Positions 62,331 to 64,000 of a DNA stretch of 64,000 nucleotides are shown piece after piece. Each line of letters starts with the position of its first letter. Positions within the stretch are counted from its first letter, which is position 1. Below the pieces are notes generated by a model. That model worked only from the letters and a program-made list of their open reading frames with translations. It did no database searches and had not been told where the DNA came from. This DNA is from Desulfocapsaceae bacterium (GTDB lineage: Bacteria; Desulfobacterota; Desulfobulbia; Desulfobulbales; Desulfocapsaceae). The position numbers were made by a program, and so were the translations under genes. The stretch is from positions 1 to 64,000 of the forward strand of contig JAQVER010000003.1 of assembly GCA_028697885.1 (NCBI GenBank), read 5' to 3'.

Positions 62331-63785
62331 TTAGAGAACGGTGTTTGGGGCATTGATGCTGACCACGAATGCTGCAGGGTCAGTAAGGCCTGGCTCGGCC
62401 TGAGCCACGTCAGCGTCAAAAGTCGGAGTTGTCCTGATGGTGAAGCTGGCATTGCCGTTACCATCTGCAGTGGGCCAATTCTGGGCATTGGCTACAGAGA
62501 TGAAGGCATTAATGTTGACGTTAGCCAGATCGTCGATATCTCCGGGGATCATCAAGGGGTCAGCCATCCAGGCAAGGATGGTGTCAGCATCAACCGGAAT
62601 TGGGGCTCGGACATCGGTGCCCACGGCAGGCGCGAGTTCATTGACAATTCCGTCGCCATCGATATCATGAAGTTGATAATCCTCGCGGTAGGTCATCCAC
62701 TGGCCGTCACAACCGCCATTGGGGGCACCAGCCTGGCCAGCTACTTTATCAAAATCACCGTCGCAGTTGGCAACGATTAAATTATCAGTGTAAGGATTGC
62801 CATCGTCATCGTAGTAGAAAGCACCCTTCATCTGGTTGGACGGCAACCATTCACCAAACAGGTCACGATGAACTGCAGCCATTCCTGTAGTGGTGAGGGA
62901 GGTTTCCCCAGCCAGCACACCGAAGGTGGCTCGGACATAGGGGTTGAAATAACCGGTGCCGGTGTGATGTTTGTCAGCGGCGCCGAACAGGCCGTGGGCC
63001 ATGAGGGAATCAAGTTCCCCCTGATTCATGATTGTGCTTGGGGTGGGGGCGTAATCATCATAGATAGTGCCGTTTTTGGCACAGAAGGCAATACCTGTGC
63101 CGGGGGTGGCTTTTTGGAATTGACCATTAACGATAAAACCGATTTCCTGGGTATAACCGGTGACCCGTTGACCAGTCTGGTTGCCATATTTCTGCAGGAG
63201 ACGATAGATATCTTTGCTGCCGGTGGCGCTGACATTAAAGGTCAAATCAACGGGGCCATCCAGCACATAACTTACCATTTTGAAACGCTTACTGGACTGG
63301 AAGGGATCATCACATTGCTTGACATTGTCTATTTGTCCCCACCATTCGCTCATCAATGAATCATCAACCGGTGTCCATCCTGCAGACATGATACAATTAT
63401 TACCCTTAGCATCCTGGTTGACCACGTTTATTCCTGGCCCCTGCGTATCTCTCTCTTTCCAGGTCATGGCACCGTTCTGAATGGTTTTGGTGCTGTCGGT
63501 AAAGATATTCGTTTTTCCACCGGCAAAGAGAGACCAGCCGCTGGGCATGAAACCGCCACTGGCTACGGCACCGGTGTTTGGGTCCGTTAAACTGCCCGGT
63601 TCCACATAGTTAAAGATGTCAAAGGTAAAGGGGACACCGGTCGCTACAGCAACCTCCTGAGTCGTCGGCGCCGGAGATGTCAGTGACATATCCCATTGGC
63701 TGACAACATCCGCTTGAGCAAAGCCAGCGGCACCCACTAGGCCCAGTGCCGCAGCAGCGGCCATCAATTTTCTACTTCGTTTCAT
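62331..63785 (-). CDS. Secreted protein resembling choice-of-anchor F family
   Basis: A 484-residue secreted protein with a signal peptide (about 1-25) and features of the choice-of-anchor F group: FTFDIFNYVEPGSL, GGKTNIFTDSTKTI, WKERDTQGPGINVVNQDAKG, and a DxDGDG-like calcium site (HDIDGDGIVNEL). Family members usually end in a PEP-CTERM or GlyGly-type anchor, but this one ends APNTVL with no such tail, so it may be released. AAGGAG precedes MKRSRK, fixing the start at 63785. The upstream 215 bases to the window end hold a TTGACA-like box (on the minus strand near 63888) but no clear -10. Confidence 0.7.
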   Translation of the reverse strand: MKRSRKLMAAAAALGLVGAAGFAQADVVSQWDMSLTSPAPTTQEVAVATGVPFTFDIFNYVEPGSLTDPNTGAVASGGFMPSGWSLFAGGKTNIFTDSTKTIQNGAMTWKERDTQGPGINVVNQDAKGNNCIMSAGWTPVDDSLMSEWWGQIDNVKQCDDPFQSSKRFKMVSYVLDGPVDLTFNVSATGSKDIYRLLQKYGNQTGQRVTGYTQEIGFIVNGQFQKATPGTGIAFCAKNGTIYDDYAPTPSTIMNQGELDSLMAHGLFGAADKHHTGTGYFNPYVRATFGVLAGETSLTTTGMAAVHRDLFGEWLPSNQMKGAFYYDDDGNPYTDNLIVANCDGDFDKVAGQAGAPNGGCDGQWMTYREDYQLHDIDGDGIVNELAPAVGTDVRAPIPVDADTILAWMADPLMIPGDIDDLANVNINAFISVANAQNWPTADGNGNASFTIRTTPTFDADVAQAEPGLTDPAAFVVSINAPNTVL

Positions 63786-64000
63786 AGTTTTTTCTCCTTT
63801 GAAATTATTAAGGATACTTCCCTTTGCCTGAGTCTTAAGATTGCAGAAAACGTACCATGAAGAAGTGAAGAAATTTCTTTGGCAGTGAAAATGTGTCAAA
63901 TTATTGTTATGACAATGTAATTCTTTTTAAGAATGTGGTTGGTAGAAAAAAATAGAGGGAACATTCTAATCAATGATTAGGAACTGCTCATCAGCTCACT

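Noticed and set aside
1..64000. CRISPR arrays, tRNA or rRNA genes
   Set aside because: No regularly spaced repeats and no recognisable tRNA or rRNA core sequences were seen by eye; a tRNAscan or Infernal run would be decisive.

Overview
The window looks like a chromosome segment from an anaerobic, respiratory member of the Desulfobacterota, probably near the Desulfobulbales. This is inferred from gene content: a very dense multiheme cytochrome c region, rubredoxin, a selenocysteine-dependent peptide locus, and a two-subunit type IIA topoisomerase of the short ParE/ParC type. No rRNA or tRNA gene was seen, so the taxonomy is not proven.

Layout. 1-1634: 3'-truncated ABC exporter. 1.8-8.0 kb: an accessory island with a PIN-like gene between integron-cassette-like ends and duplicated flanks, a miniature RAYT transposon relic, then a tightly coupled three-gene cassette (SF1 helicase, DarT-like ADP-ribosyltransferase, ADP-ribosylglycohydrolase) lying between 15-bp inverted repeats, and an orphan RelE/HigB-like toxin. 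8.1-22.7 kb: mostly housekeeping and stress genes (rlmN, a phosphoesterase, dbpA, three hsp20 genes, thiD, parE/parC, rubredoxin) and a CbbQ/CbbO-type ATPase-VWA pair. 22.8-30.2 kb: acyltransferase, MscS channel and a complete MacA/MacB/outer-membrane-factor exporter operon.

31.0-33.9 kb holds the most unusual locus: a short peptide gene with two in-frame UGA codons, each followed at exactly the same distance by an identical 6-bp hairpin with GU in the loop, then an internal terminator, a radical SAM/SPASM maturase and a zinc-ribbon protein. It matches the predicted selenocysteine-containing RiPP (SbtA/SbtM) type. The peptide gene is hidden from ordinary gene calling because UGA is read as stop.

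34.8-36.1 kb is citrate synthase, ending in a perfect 18-bp terminator. 36.3-56.4 kb is a single-strand supercluster of ten multiheme cytochromes (78 CxxCH motifs plus 7 spacing variants), three NHL-repeat beta-propellers, one outer-membrane beta-barrel, a membrane cytochrome b and two TPR proteins. Read in transcription order it starts with a quinol-oxidising-like inner-membrane module, continues with very large periplasmic or surface cytochromes, then a barrel flanked by lipoprotein cytochrome and lipoprotein propellers. This is the architecture expected of an extracellular electron transfer conduit. A two-component system (CHASE4 histidine kinase and NarL-type regulator) lies immediately upstream on the same strand. 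60-64 kb: a polytopic TPR membrane protein preceded by an overlapping 49-residue membrane peptide, an Asp/His-rich secreted protein, and a choice-of-anchor-F-like secreted protein.
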